A DNA stretch of 64,000 bases from Pseudomonas fluorescens. Its GTDB lineage: Bacteria > Pseudomonadota > Gammaproteobacteria > Pseudomonadales > Pseudomonadaceae. The notes beneath the pieces are model-generated. The model searched no databases and was not told the DNA's origin. It worked only from the letters and a program-made list of their open reading frames with translations. The number at the start of each line of letters is the position of its first letter. The first letter of the stretch is position 1. Below, one piece after another: positions 50,578 to 59,207 of this stretch. Both the position numbers and the translations under genes were made by a program. The stretch is from positions 62,001 through 126,000 of the forward strand of contig NZ_CABVHU010000010.1 in NCBI RefSeq assembly GCF_902497855.1, read 5' to 3'.

Positions 50578-52392
50578 ATGCCTGCGGCCCTTTCCCGCGT
50601 CACTACGCTACTCGATCAGGCCAGACGCGCCTTGCTGCTGGTCTGGGGCACCTCTCGAGGTTTGTTCCTGGGGCTGGTGCTGGCCACCCTGATCGCCGGT
50701 GTACTCCCGGCCCTGGCCGCCTGGCTGGGCCAGCGCATCGTCGATGCGGTGGTCTTCGCCATGCAGTTGCACGCGCAGCAGGGCAGTGCGCCATTGTGGC
50801 CGGTGGTGCGTTATGTGTTGTTCGAAGCCGGCGTGCTCGCCTTGCTGTCCGGGACCCAGCGGGCGCTGTCGGTGCAGCAGTCGCTGTTGCGGGTGCAGCT
50901 GGGGCAGAAGGTCAACACGATGATTCTGGAAAAGGCCCAGACACTGTCGCTGGTGCAATTCGAGAATTCCGAGTTCTACGACAAGCTGGTGCGGGTGCGG
51001 CGCGAGGCCTCGACCCGGCCGTTGGCGCTGGTGATGAAGTCGTTGGGGCTGATCCAGAACCTGATCGTATTGATCAGCTTCGGTGTGTTGCTGGTGCATT
51101 TTTCGCCGTGGGCCCTGGTGCTGCTGGTGGTCGGCGCGTTGCCGGTGTTCTTTGCCGAAGCGCATTTTTCCGGGGATGCCTTCCGGCTGTTCACCCGCCG
51201 TGCGCCGGAGAGCCGGCAGCAAAATTACATCGAGACACTGCTGTCCCACGAAGGCTATATCAAAGAGGTCAAGCTGTTCGGGTTTGCGCCGCTGCTGTTG
51301 AAGCGTTATCGCGACACGTTCGCCCGTCTCTATGCCGAAGACCGACGGTTGACGCTGCGGCGTGATGGCTGGGGTTTCGGCTTGGGCCTGCTGGGCACCG
51401 CGGCGTTTTACCTGGCCTATGCCTGGGTGGTGGTCGATACCGTGCACGGCAGCATCAGCCTTGGCCAGATGACCATGTACCTGGTGTTGTTCAAGCAGGG
51501 GCAGACGGCGGTAAGCAGCAGCCTCAGCGCCATCAGTGGTCTTTATGAGGATGGCCTCTACCTGTCGAGTCTCTATGAGTATCTGGCCGAACCGGTGGTG
51601 GTCGATACCGGCAGCCTGACGGTGGGCGCGGTGCCCGGCGATGGTTTGCGTTTCGAGAACGTCGGTTTCCGTTATCCGGGAGCCAGTCGCGCCGCGCTGG
51701 AAGGCATCGATCTGCACCTTGTGCCCGGCCACAGTGTGGCGCTGGTGGGGGAGAACGGTTCGGGCAAGACCACGCTGATCAAACTGCTGGCCCGTCTGTA
51801 CCGTCCCGATCAGGGCCGCATCCTGCTGGACGGCAGCGATCTGCAGGCGTGGGAAGAAGACGCGCTGCGTCGACGCATCGGCGTGATTTTTCAGGACTAC
51901 ATCCGTTACCAGTTTTCGGTTGGCGAGAACATCGGGGTCGGCGACACCTTGGCGTTCAATGATGAACAGCGTTGGCAGGCGGCTGCCGCCGAGGGTATGG
52001 CTGCGCCGTTTATCGAGCGTCTGGATCGCGGTTATGCGACCCAACTCGGGCGCTGGTTCGCCGGTGGGCAGGAACTGTCCGGCGGGCAATGGCAGAAGAT
52101 CGCCTTGTCCCGCGCCTACATGCGCCGCGAGGCCGACATCCTGATTCTCGATGAGCCGACCTCGGCGCTCGACCCGGCGGCGGAAGCGGCGGTGTTCGAG
52201 CATTTCAGCGAGCACACCGAAGGCCGCATGACGTTACTGATTTCCCACCGCTTTTCCAGCGTGCGCAATGCCGATCACATCATCGTGCTGGATCAGGGTT
52301 CGATCCTGGAGCGGGGGGACCACGACAGTCTGGTGGCCGCGGGCGGGCGCTATGCGCAGTTGTTCAACTTGCAGGCCAGGGGGTATCGCTGA
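50578..52392 (+). CDS. ABC exporter, fused permease and ATPase
   Basis: The 604-residue half-transporter has an N-terminal membrane domain (about six segments, residues 20-310) and a C-terminal ATPase with Walker A GENGSGKTTLIKLLARL, signature LSGGQWQKIALSRAYMR and Walker B ILILDEPTSALD, ending with the switch histidine in LLISHRFSSVR. It would work as a homodimer exporting a small molecule, lipid or peptide. No partner gene indicates the cargo. The start is uncertain: ATG 50578 gives a usual N-terminus, ATG 50527 would add 17 residues; neither has a good Shine-Dalgarno site. Confidence 0.9.
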   Translation: MPAALSRVTTLLDQARRALLLVWGTSRGLFLGLVLATLIAGVLPALAAWLGQRIVDAVVFAMQLHAQQGSAPLWPVVRYVLFEAGVLALLSGTQRALSVQQSLLRVQLGQKVNTMILEKAQTLSLVQFENSEFYDKLVRVRREASTRPLALVMKSLGLIQNLIVLISFGVLLVHFSPWALVLLVVGALPVFFAEAHFSGDAFRLFTRRAPESRQQNYIETLLSHEGYIKEVKLFGFAPLLLKRYRDTFARLYAEDRRLTLRRDGWGFGLGLLGTAAFYLAYAWVVVDTVHGSISLGQMTMYLVLFKQGQTAVSSSLSAISGLYEDGLYLSSLYEYLAEPVVVDTGSLTVGAVPGDGLRFENVGFRYPGASRAALEGIDLHLVPGHSVALVGENGSGKTTLIKLLARLYRPDQGRILLDGSDLQAWEEDALRRRIGVIFQDYIRYQFSVGENIGVGDTLAFNDEQRWQAAAAEGMAAPFIERLDRGYATQLGRWFAGGQELSGGQWQKIALSRAYMRREADILILDEPTSALDPAAEAAVFEHFSEHTEGRMTLLISHRFSSVRNADHIIVLDQGSILERGDHDSLVAAGGRYAQLFNLQARGYR

Positions 52393-52395
52393 GCT

Positions 52396-53340
52396 TCAGG
52401 AATCCTGAGCGCGCCGAGGCACAGCCGGCCCCGCGACCTGGGCCGGCGGTGTCGACTGCATCAAGTTATCCAGTGCCTTGCGGTAGGTTTGCCCACCCCG
52501 GCTCATGCTGTTGTTGTGCGATGCGCCGGGCACCAGCAACAGGCGCTTGGGCTCTACGGCCGCATTGAATAATTGCTCGCTGAAGCGCGGCGGCACGTAG
52601 CGGTCGTCCAGCCCGTGGACCACCAGCAACGGCATGTTGATCCCGGCGATCTTGTCGATGGAATCGAATTTCTGCGACAGCAGCCAGCGCACCGGCAGGG
52701 ACGTGTTGGCCATCGCCGTGGCGACATCGGCCAGAGAAGTGAACGTAGACTCGATGACCAGCCCGCGAGCCGGCACCGGGGTCTGCGCTTTTGCGGCTGT
52801 CTGGCCCAACTCGGCCGCCAGGTCGATGGCCACGGCGCCGCCGAGCGAATGACCGTAGATCAGCCGTTTGTTCGCGTCCGGTTGCAGCAACGTGAAGCGT
52901 TCCCAGGCAACCCGTGCATCTTCGTACACCGTGGTTTCCGACGGCAGGTCGCCGTGACTCTGACCGAAACCGCGGTAGTCGATGGCCAGCACCGAATAGC
53001 CCAGTGCCTGCAGTTGCTGGATGCGAAACAGCTGCCCGGTGAGGTTCCAGCGTACGCCATGCAGATAGAGGATCGCCGGCGCATTCGCCCGTTCCGCCGG
53101 CCACCACCAGCCATGAATACTTTGCCCGGCCTTGAAGCTTTTCGGCTGCAGCTCGAACTCCTGGACGCTGCTCGGCAAACCGCTGTACCAACTGGCAGTC
53201 CCCGGTTCGATGCGGAACAACAGCTCCCGCTCCTTATGCTCCAGCACCGCGCAACCCACGGGCAGGCCGACGAGCAGTGCGGCCATGCACAGCAGCGGCA
53301 GCCAGCGTCGGCGTAGACGAGCGAGGAGGGAAGCGGGCAT
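52396..53340 (-). CDS. Alpha/beta hydrolase, membrane- or lipid-anchored
   Basis: The 314-residue protein has a hydrophobic N-terminus (WLPLLCMAALLVGLPVGCAV) that can act as a signal with a lipobox-like LPVGC, followed by an alpha/beta hydrolase. Visible are the oxyanion region ILYLHGVRWNLTG, the nucleophile elbow IYGHSLGGAVA (Ser), the acid in VVHGLDDRYVPP (Asp) and the histidine in PGASHNNSMSRGG. It resembles serine hydrolases of the FrsA/BEM46-like group. The substrate is unknown. It is convergent with the ABC exporter gene, whose stop lies 3 bases away. Confidence 0.88.
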   Translation of the reverse strand: MPASLLARLRRRWLPLLCMAALLVGLPVGCAVLEHKERELLFRIEPGTASWYSGLPSSVQEFELQPKSFKAGQSIHGWWWPAERANAPAILYLHGVRWNLTGQLFRIQQLQALGYSVLAIDYRGFGQSHGDLPSETTVYEDARVAWERFTLLQPDANKRLIYGHSLGGAVAIDLAAELGQTAAKAQTPVPARGLVIESTFTSLADVATAMANTSLPVRWLLSQKFDSIDKIAGINMPLLVVHGLDDRYVPPRFSEQLFNAAVEPKRLLLVPGASHNNSMSRGGQTYRKALDNLMQSTPPAQVAGPAVPRRAQDS

Positions 53341-53431
53341 CGGGCGGTCCCCGGTAAAAAAACCGAAGTTCGGGTTTTAACAGAAGCGTGCGCAGGGCGG
53401 GAAAAATTTCGACAGCCGTTCACCCGAACCC

Positions 53432-53521
53432 TGTAGGAGCCGGCTTGCCGGCGAAAGCGGTCTGTCAGCCAACACATTTACTGAATGTGCCACCGCCTTC
53501 GCCGGCAAGCCGGCTCCTACA
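53432..53521. repeat. REP inverted-repeat pair
   Basis: TGTAGGAGCCGGCTTGCCGGCGAAAGCGG and its reverse complement face each other across about 30 bases. This is the common Pseudomonas REP doublet (BIME) in the intergenic space between two minus-strand genes. Confidence 0.92.
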
Positions 53522-53630
53522 CGATGGCGTTGTTCACCCCATCAGATAGCCTGCGTCGTTCCTGCGTCGTTCCTGCGTTTTTCGCGAGCAGGCTCGTCCT
53601 GCAGGGTTCTGGGTAGTTTCAGGATCGGGC

Positions 53631-54629
53631 TCAATCCACCTGCAACACAATCTTGCCAATGTGCTCGCCCGCTTCCATCCGCGCATGGGCATGCGCGGCC
53701 TGGTCCAGCGGAAAAACCTTGTCGATCATCGGCAGGCAACGCCCGGCGGCGAGGACGGGCCAGACGTACTCGCGCAACTGCTCGGCAATCGAGGCTTTTT
53801 CTTCGCGGGTGCGCGCGCGCATCAGGGAACCGGTGATCGTCGCGCGCTTGCCCAGGATCGCCATCAGGTCGACCTCTTTGGCTTGGGCGCCGCCGAGAAA
53901 ACCCAGCATCACCAGTCGACCGTCCATGCCCAGCGCCGCGAGATTCGGGTTCAGGTACGAGCCGCCCATGATGTCGAGGATCACATTGACGCCTTTGCCG
54001 GCGGTTTTCTCCTGGATGACCTGGACGAAATCCTGCTCGCGATAGTTGATCGCCTCGGCCCCCAGCTTGCGAATCGCCGCACACTTGTCTTCACTGCCCG
54101 CGGTGGCGAAGGCCTTGATTCCGAACTCTCGACACAACATCAGCGCGGTGGTGCCGATGCCGCTGGTACCGCCATGGATCAATGCGCGCTGGCCCTGGCT
54201 GGCGCCACCGATGTCGAACAGGTTGGCCCACACGGTGAAGAAGGTTTCCGGGACCGCCGCGGCTTGCACCCAGTCCATGCCATCGGGAATCGGCAGCGCC
54301 TGACTGGCCGGAGCGACGCAATATTGCGCATAGCCGCCGCCATTGGTCAGCGCACATACGCTATCGCCGAGGATGAATTCAGTGACGCCCTGGCCGATCG
54401 CCACGACTTCACCGGCCACTTCCAGCCCGGGGATCGGGCTCATGCCGGGCTTCATCGGGTACTTGCCGGCGCGCTGGATCACGTCGGGGCGGTTGACGCC
54501 GGCGGCGTGGACGCGGATCAGTATTTCGCCAGCCGCTACGGTGGGAACGGGTACCTGGCGTGGTTGCAGGACCTCGGGGCCGCCGGGTTGGGTGATCTCG
54601 ATCTGGGTCATGGTTTGGGGCAAAGTCAT
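53631..54629 (-). CDS. NAD(P)H-quinone oxidoreductase, PIG3-like zinc-free MDR family
   Basis: The 332-residue enzyme belongs to the medium-chain dehydrogenase/reductase superfamily of the quinone oxidoreductase type. It has HAAGVNRPDVIQRAGKYP, the GLEVAGEVVAIGQGV motif, the NADPH motif LIHGGTSGIGTTALMLCREF and an ILDIMGGSYLNPNL strand; no zinc ligands are seen. It would reduce quinones or other enones with NADPH. An internal ATG at 54611 is an alternative start. It is a single gene with REP elements downstream. Confidence 0.92.
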   Translation of the reverse strand: MTLPQTMTQIEITQPGGPEVLQPRQVPVPTVAAGEILIRVHAAGVNRPDVIQRAGKYPMKPGMSPIPGLEVAGEVVAIGQGVTEFILGDSVCALTNGGGYAQYCVAPASQALPIPDGMDWVQAAAVPETFFTVWANLFDIGGASQGQRALIHGGTSGIGTTALMLCREFGIKAFATAGSEDKCAAIRKLGAEAINYREQDFVQVIQEKTAGKGVNVILDIMGGSYLNPNLAALGMDGRLVMLGFLGGAQAKEVDLMAILGKRATITGSLMRARTREEKASIAEQLREYVWPVLAAGRCLPMIDKVFPLDQAAHAHARMEAGEHIGKIVLQVD

Positions 54630-54728
54630 GTCGTCTACCTGTCTGGAAGGTGATCTGTAGATGGGATCACTTGAATGTAAAAATCATTCAGTTCGTTACA
54701 CCGATCAAAAATGTGGGATCGGGCTTGC

Positions 54729-55946
54729 TCAGGCGGGTTGTGATCGGCACAGGGCTCCAGTCGCTGGCCGGTACAGCAGCCGCATACCCAATTCCAACAA
54801 CAGCGCCACTACAATCGCCCCCGCCGCAATCACAAACAGCACGGCATGCTGCCCGCCACTGGCGTTGAACAACGCCGAATAGGCAAACCCTGCGATCGCC
54901 TGGAACGTGGCGAACGAAACCGTGGCGCGGCTCCAGGCGATCTGCTGCTGATGAGGGTTCGGGATCAGTTCATGCACCCGGGCCAGCGCCAGCGGGACGA
55001 TGCCCGGCGGGAATGAACCCAGAATCACCGCCAGCAGCGCCAGCGCGGTGAAAGAACTGGAGACTGACAGCGCGCCAACAGCCATGGCCTGCACCACCAG
55101 CACCAGCCGAATGCTCAAGCGTGCGCCCAATTGATCGGCGAGAAAACCATAGCTCACCGGCCCGATGATCGCGCCAAGGCCGTACATCACCCAAATCAGC
55201 GCGCCGATGTGGGGGCCGGCACCGAGCCCGCGGGCCACGTAATCCACCAGGAACACCATTGCCGGCACCAGGCCCGCCGCCATGAAGGCATATTGGGCAA
55301 ACAACAGATAGACGCCAGGTGGGGTCGCTGGACTCGCATTGTTGTCCTGCACAGTCGTCGCATGATGGACGGCGGCCGGCCAGCCGAACCAGCTCGCGGC
55401 AGTCAGCACCAATGCCAGCACGCCAAGGCCGAACCAGGTGTTCTGCAAGCCAAGGCTCAGCAGCGGCGGAACGAGGGTCCCCGATCCGGCAATGCCCAAG
55501 CCTATGCCCAGAAAAATCGCACCGCTGGCCAGTCCTTTGCGAGACGCCGGTACTTGGGGCAATACCGTGGCGGCCACCAGCACCATGATTGCGCCGCCGG
55601 CCACGCCGGACAGCAGGCGCCACCCGAAGAACCAACTCAGCGACAACGGAAAGCCACAGGCGAAAAACGCCAGCGTCACCGCCAGCATCATCAGGCGCAG
55701 GGCGGTTTTGTTGGAGGTGCGACGGGCCAGCGGATGGCCGATCAAGGCACCGATCAGGTAGCCCACCAGATTGGCCGCGCCGAGGTAGACCACGTCATTG
55801 GCGGAAAACCAGTGGGCCTGGATCAGGGATGGAATCAATGGCGTGTAGGCAAACCGCGCCAGGCCGATGCTGACCAGGCTGGCGCAGAGGCCAGCGAAGA
55901 TCGGCAGCCAGGTCGCGCTGCGTGGGGTGGTCGATGTGCTGTGCAT
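54729..55946 (-). CDS. YbfB/YjiJ-family MFS transporter
   Basis: The 405-residue membrane protein has about 12 membrane segments of the major facilitator kind, with IGLARFAYTPLIPSLIQAHW, typical of the YbfB/YjiJ group, and LIGHPLARRTSNKTALRLMM for the first intracellular loop. It probably exports a small organic compound. It is divergent from the LysR gene at 56058, which likely controls it. The intergenic space is 111 bases. Confidence 0.9.
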   Translation of the reverse strand: MHSTSTTPRSATWLPIFAGLCASLVSIGLARFAYTPLIPSLIQAHWFSANDVVYLGAANLVGYLIGALIGHPLARRTSNKTALRLMMLAVTLAFFACGFPLSLSWFFGWRLLSGVAGGAIMVLVAATVLPQVPASRKGLASGAIFLGIGLGIAGSGTLVPPLLSLGLQNTWFGLGVLALVLTAASWFGWPAAVHHATTVQDNNASPATPPGVYLLFAQYAFMAAGLVPAMVFLVDYVARGLGAGPHIGALIWVMYGLGAIIGPVSYGFLADQLGARLSIRLVLVVQAMAVGALSVSSSFTALALLAVILGSFPPGIVPLALARVHELIPNPHQQQIAWSRATVSFATFQAIAGFAYSALFNASGGQHAVLFVIAAGAIVVALLLELGMRLLYRPATGALCRSQPA

Positions 55947-55996
55947 GAGCGGTGTCCCGGGAGTGTTCTCAGGTGTTCAGCATATCGAGATTCCAT

Positions 55997-56035
55997 GATG
56001 CAATAATGCAGCGATTTTGCGTTATGCTGATGCAA
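55997..56035. promoter_or_regulatory. LysR-type operator region between MFS and lysR genes
   Basis: The stretch contains nested partial palindromes (TGCAATAATGCA and the TGC-ATGC-TGCA arrangement in GCGTTATGCTGATGCAAAT). They lie in the short divergent promoter region where LysR regulators normally bind. The exact half-sites are not settled by reading. Confidence 0.4.
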
Positions 56036-56057
56036 ATACACAGCATCGGAAGACGCT

Positions 56058-56933
56058 ATGAATTGGGATGACGCACGGGTATTTCTCGCGGTTTGCCGTG
56101 AGTCCACGCTCAGGGGCGCCGCACGGGTGCTGAATGTGGACCAGGCAACCGTCGGCCGCCGGATCACCGCGCTGGAAAAGTCCTTGAATGCGACATTGTT
56201 CCTGCGCACCTCGGAGGGTTATGCGCTGACCGCCGTCGGCGAGGCGGCATTGAAAGCCGTGGAAAAGATGGAGCATTCAGCGCTGGAGCTGCAGCGCCGC
56301 ATTCAAGGCCTCGACGATCGGCTGACGGGTATCGTTCGGGTCAGTACCACCGATTCCCTGGCCATCGATTTCCTGATTCCGGCCATTGCCCGCTTGCATC
56401 GGCAGCACCCTGACGTGCGGGTGCAGCTGGACGCCTCAACGCAGATTCTCAGTCTGTCCAAACGCGAAGCAGACATCGCGGTGCGCAATTCCCGGCCGGA
56501 CAATCCGGACCTGATCGCCCGGCGCATCGCGCGCTGGCCGGTGGGCCTGTTTGCGTCTCAAGCGTATGTGGACGCCCGCGGCGTGCCGGAGCCGGGTTCG
56601 GCCTTCGAGGGCCATGATCTGGTGGTTTATCAGCCGTACCTGCAGGGCAACAAGGACATGACCCTGGTCTCGGAGCCGCCGGGCCGCGGGCGGATCGTAT
56701 CGAGCCTGAGCTCCAGCCTGCTGGTGCGCCGATCGATTGCCGCGGGGATCGGGCTGGGGGAAATTCCGGTGTACATGGGAGAGAGGGACGGGCTGGTCAG
56801 GCTATGGCCGGAGCGCACGCGACCGGTGCCTTATGACGTGTGGCTGGTGACCCACGCCGACTTGCGGCATACAGCCAGGGTGCGTGTGGTCATCGATGAA
56901 ATTGTCGCGGTGTTTGCGGGGACGGGTGAGTAA
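56058..56933 (+). CDS. LysR-family transcriptional regulator
   Basis: The 291-residue protein has the LysR N-terminal winged helix (MNWDDARVFLAVCRESTLRG, then AARVLNVDQATVGRRITALE) and a C-terminal periplasmic-binding-like ligand domain starting around GIVRVSTTDSLAIDFLIPAI. It likely regulates the divergent MFS transporter gene. The downstream REP hairpin at 56946 separates it from the convergent pirin gene. Confidence 0.92.
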   Translation: MNWDDARVFLAVCRESTLRGAARVLNVDQATVGRRITALEKSLNATLFLRTSEGYALTAVGEAALKAVEKMEHSALELQRRIQGLDDRLTGIVRVSTTDSLAIDFLIPAIARLHRQHPDVRVQLDASTQILSLSKREADIAVRNSRPDNPDLIARRIARWPVGLFASQAYVDARGVPEPGSAFEGHDLVVYQPYLQGNKDMTLVSEPPGRGRIVSSLSSSLLVRRSIAAGIGLGEIPVYMGERDGLVRLWPERTRPVPYDVWLVTHADLRHTARVRVVIDEIVAVFAGTGE

Positions 56934-56945
56934 CGTTTAAAAGAG

Positions 56946-57023
56946 CGCAGCCTCGCTCCGCTCGAAAGCGCCTACCGGGGATTGGCGTTCCCTGCGGGCG
57001 CTCTCGAGCGGAGCGAGGCTGCG
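56946..57023. repeat. REP inverted repeat serving as likely bidirectional terminator
   Basis: CGCAGCCTCGCTCCGCTCGA and its exact reverse complement at 57004-57023 form a 20-bp stem around a ~38-base centre that itself contains GCGCC/GGGCGC. It lies between convergent lysR and pirin genes; ATCTTTTGATCT follows the right arm. Confidence 0.9.
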
Positions 57024-57034
57024 ATCTTTTGATC

Positions 57035-57757
57035 TCATGGCATTTGCGGCAGTTCTTGCGGGCGCAGGTCGAACACCAACACCTCGGCATCCACACCCTT
57101 GCTCAAGGTCAACAGCTGTTCATCGCGAACCCGCACCCCATCGCCTTCCTGCAACGGCACGCCGTTGAGTTCGACGCTGCCACGGGCCACGTGCACGTAG
57201 GCATAGCGATTCGCACCCAGCTCCAGGCTGGCGCTTTCCTTGCCGTCGATCAGGCCGGCATACACCCGCGCATCCTGGCGCACTTTCAGCGAACCATGGG
57301 TCCCTTCAGGGGAGATGATCAGCTGCAGACGCCCGCGCTTCTTCTGCGTGCTGAAATGCTCCTGCTGATAACGCGGTTTGGCGCCGCTCAGTTCCGGCAC
57401 GATCCAGATTTGCAGGAAATGCACCGGCCGTGTCGCCGAGTGGTTGTACTCGCTGTGGGCGACGCCACTACCGGCGCTCATCAGTTGCACATCGCCGGGG
57501 CGGATCACCGACCCGGTGCCCAGGGTGTCCTTGTGTTCCAGGGCGCCTTCGAGCACGTAGGAGAAAATTTCCATGTCACGGTGCGGGTGCTGGCCAAAGC
57601 CTTTGCCTGCCGCCACGCGGTCATCGTTGATCACCAGCAGGTCGGAAAATCCCTGTTCTTTCGGGTTGCGGTAGCTGGCGAAGGAAAAGGTATGAAAGGA
57701 CTTCAACCAACCGTGATTGGCGGTGCCGCGATCAGAAGCCTTGCGAAGGGTCAGCAT
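57035..57757 (-). CDS. Pirin-family protein (YhhW-like)
   Basis: The 240-residue bicupin has the N-terminal pirin motif HGWLKSFHTFSFASY with metal-binding histidines, DDRVAAGKGFGQHPHRDMEI and the glutamate in VLEGALEHKDTLG. The C-terminal cupin is degenerate. Members oxidise quercetin or act as redox sensors. The protein is cytoplasmic. It is a single gene, convergent to lysR and followed on the other side by a REP doublet. Confidence 0.92.
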   Translation of the reverse strand: MLTLRKASDRGTANHGWLKSFHTFSFASYRNPKEQGFSDLLVINDDRVAAGKGFGQHPHRDMEIFSYVLEGALEHKDTLGTGSVIRPGDVQLMSAGSGVAHSEYNHSATRPVHFLQIWIVPELSGAKPRYQQEHFSTQKKRGRLQLIISPEGTHGSLKVRQDARVYAGLIDGKESASLELGANRYAYVHVARGSVELNGVPLQEGDGVRVRDEQLLTLSKGVDAEVLVFDLRPQELPQMP

Positions 57758-57931
57758 GATGAAGTTCTCCTGTGGGGACGCTGATTCGTCCGAGTGAGGA
57801 GAAGGTTAATGGTTACTGGCGGATGCAATAAGTGGCTGAAAATTGAAATACTGTCTTGTTCAGGTTGACAGTAATAGATGGGCAATCGGGTATCCTTATC
57901 CAATGCATTTCTTAATGCCATGTGCATACCT

Positions 57932-58021
57932 TGTGGGAGCGAGCCTGCTCGCGAAAGCAGATTCACATTCAACAATGATGGTGACTGTCAGACCGCTTTC
58001 GCGAGCAGGCTCGCTCCCACA
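57932..58021. repeat. REP inverted-repeat pair
   Basis: TGTGGGAGCGAGCCTGCTCGCGAAAGC and its reverse complement face each other over 90 bases. It is a standard Pseudomonas REP doublet in the 315-base space between the divergent pirin and GlxA genes. Confidence 0.92.
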
Positions 58022-58072
58022 GGGTCATGTACCTTGCCAATTTCTTTTTTTGACCTCAGTGATTTTTGACCC

Positions 58073-59023
58073 ATGAAAACCGTGGCAATGGTGCTGTTCC
58101 CCGACTTCCTCCTGCTCGACATGGCCGGGCCCATGGAGGTGTTTTCCATCGCCAACCGTTATCTGCCGCCGACGGAGCGCTATGAGCTGTCGACCATCGG
58201 CACCGAGCACGGCGCGCTGCGGGCCTCCAACGGCGTCAGCGTCCAGGCCGACCGGCACATCGATCAGGCCAGCGGGGCCTATGACTTGTTACTGGTACCC
58301 GGTGGCCCCGGTGCCTATAACGAAAAACATCCGCCATTGCTTGGCTGGCTGCACGGCGCTGTCAGCCGCGCAGGCCGTTATGGTTCGATCTGCACCGGCG
58401 CCTTCGTGCTGGGCCATGCCGGGCTGCTCGACGGCTACCGCGTCACCACCCACTGGCACTACACCGAACGGCTGATCAAGGGTTTTCCCAAGGCAAGGGT
58501 AGAGACCGACCAGATCTACGTGCTGGACCGCAACCTCATCACGTCCGGCGGTGTCACTGCCGGCATCGACCTGGCCCTGGCGGTGGTCGCCGAAGACCAT
58601 GGCAAGAAAGTCGCCCAGGACGTGGCCAAGGTGTTGCTGGTGGTGATGAAACGCCAGGGCGGACAGGCGCAATTCAGTCCGTTGACGGCCGCCGTCGCGC
58701 CCCAGGAAACGCCAGTGACCCGCGTGCAGAACTATATGCTCGAGCATCTTGATGAGGCCTTCAGCATTGAGCGCATGGCCGGCTTGGTAGCTATGAGCCC
58801 ACGCCATTTTGCCAGGGTTTTTGCCCGGGAAGTGAACATGACGCCCATGGAGTTTTTGCAGAGTGCGCGAATCGATTGCGCGAGGAACCTGCTGGAAACC
58901 AGCGACCTGCCACTCAAGACCGTAGCCTTCAAAAGTGGCTTCGGCAGCGTGCGGCACATGCGTTTCCTGTTCAGTGAAAAGCTCGGCCTGACCCCGACCC
59001 AGTACCGCGAACAGTTCAGCTAG
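58073..59023 (+). CDS. GlxA-family transcriptional regulator (DJ-1/PfpI plus AraC)
   Basis: The 316-residue protein has a DJ-1/PfpI-like N-terminal domain (VAMVLFPDFLLLDMAGPMEV, with the elbow cysteine in YGSICTGAFVLGHAG and GGVTAGIDLALAVV). A C-terminal AraC DNA-binding domain follows (FSIERMAGLVAMSPRHFARV and LKTVAFKSGFGSVRHMRFLF). Such regulators sense carnitine, arginine or other nitrogen compounds and activate catabolic genes. There is no obvious target operon next to it; the following gene is another regulator. Confidence 0.92.
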   Translation: MKTVAMVLFPDFLLLDMAGPMEVFSIANRYLPPTERYELSTIGTEHGALRASNGVSVQADRHIDQASGAYDLLLVPGGPGAYNEKHPPLLGWLHGAVSRAGRYGSICTGAFVLGHAGLLDGYRVTTHWHYTERLIKGFPKARVETDQIYVLDRNLITSGGVTAGIDLALAVVAEDHGKKVAQDVAKVLLVVMKRQGGQAQFSPLTAAVAPQETPVTRVQNYMLEHLDEAFSIERMAGLVAMSPRHFARVFAREVNMTPMEFLQSARIDCARNLLETSDLPLKTVAFKSGFGSVRHMRFLFSEKLGLTPTQYREQFS

Positions 59024-59207
59024 AGCGCTCTTGTCCGTTATGCGCCCCCTGATGGCCGCGACGCTCCCACCGAGGTGGTTGTACCGTCACCGAGGCCTGC
59101 CAAGATAGCGCTGAACCCTTTGCGATGGAGATGCGGGAGCCTGGATGGCGCGTGCGATGGAGCGTTGCTGCACTGTGCGCCGGCCAGGTTTCAGCACGAG
59201 AACGTGC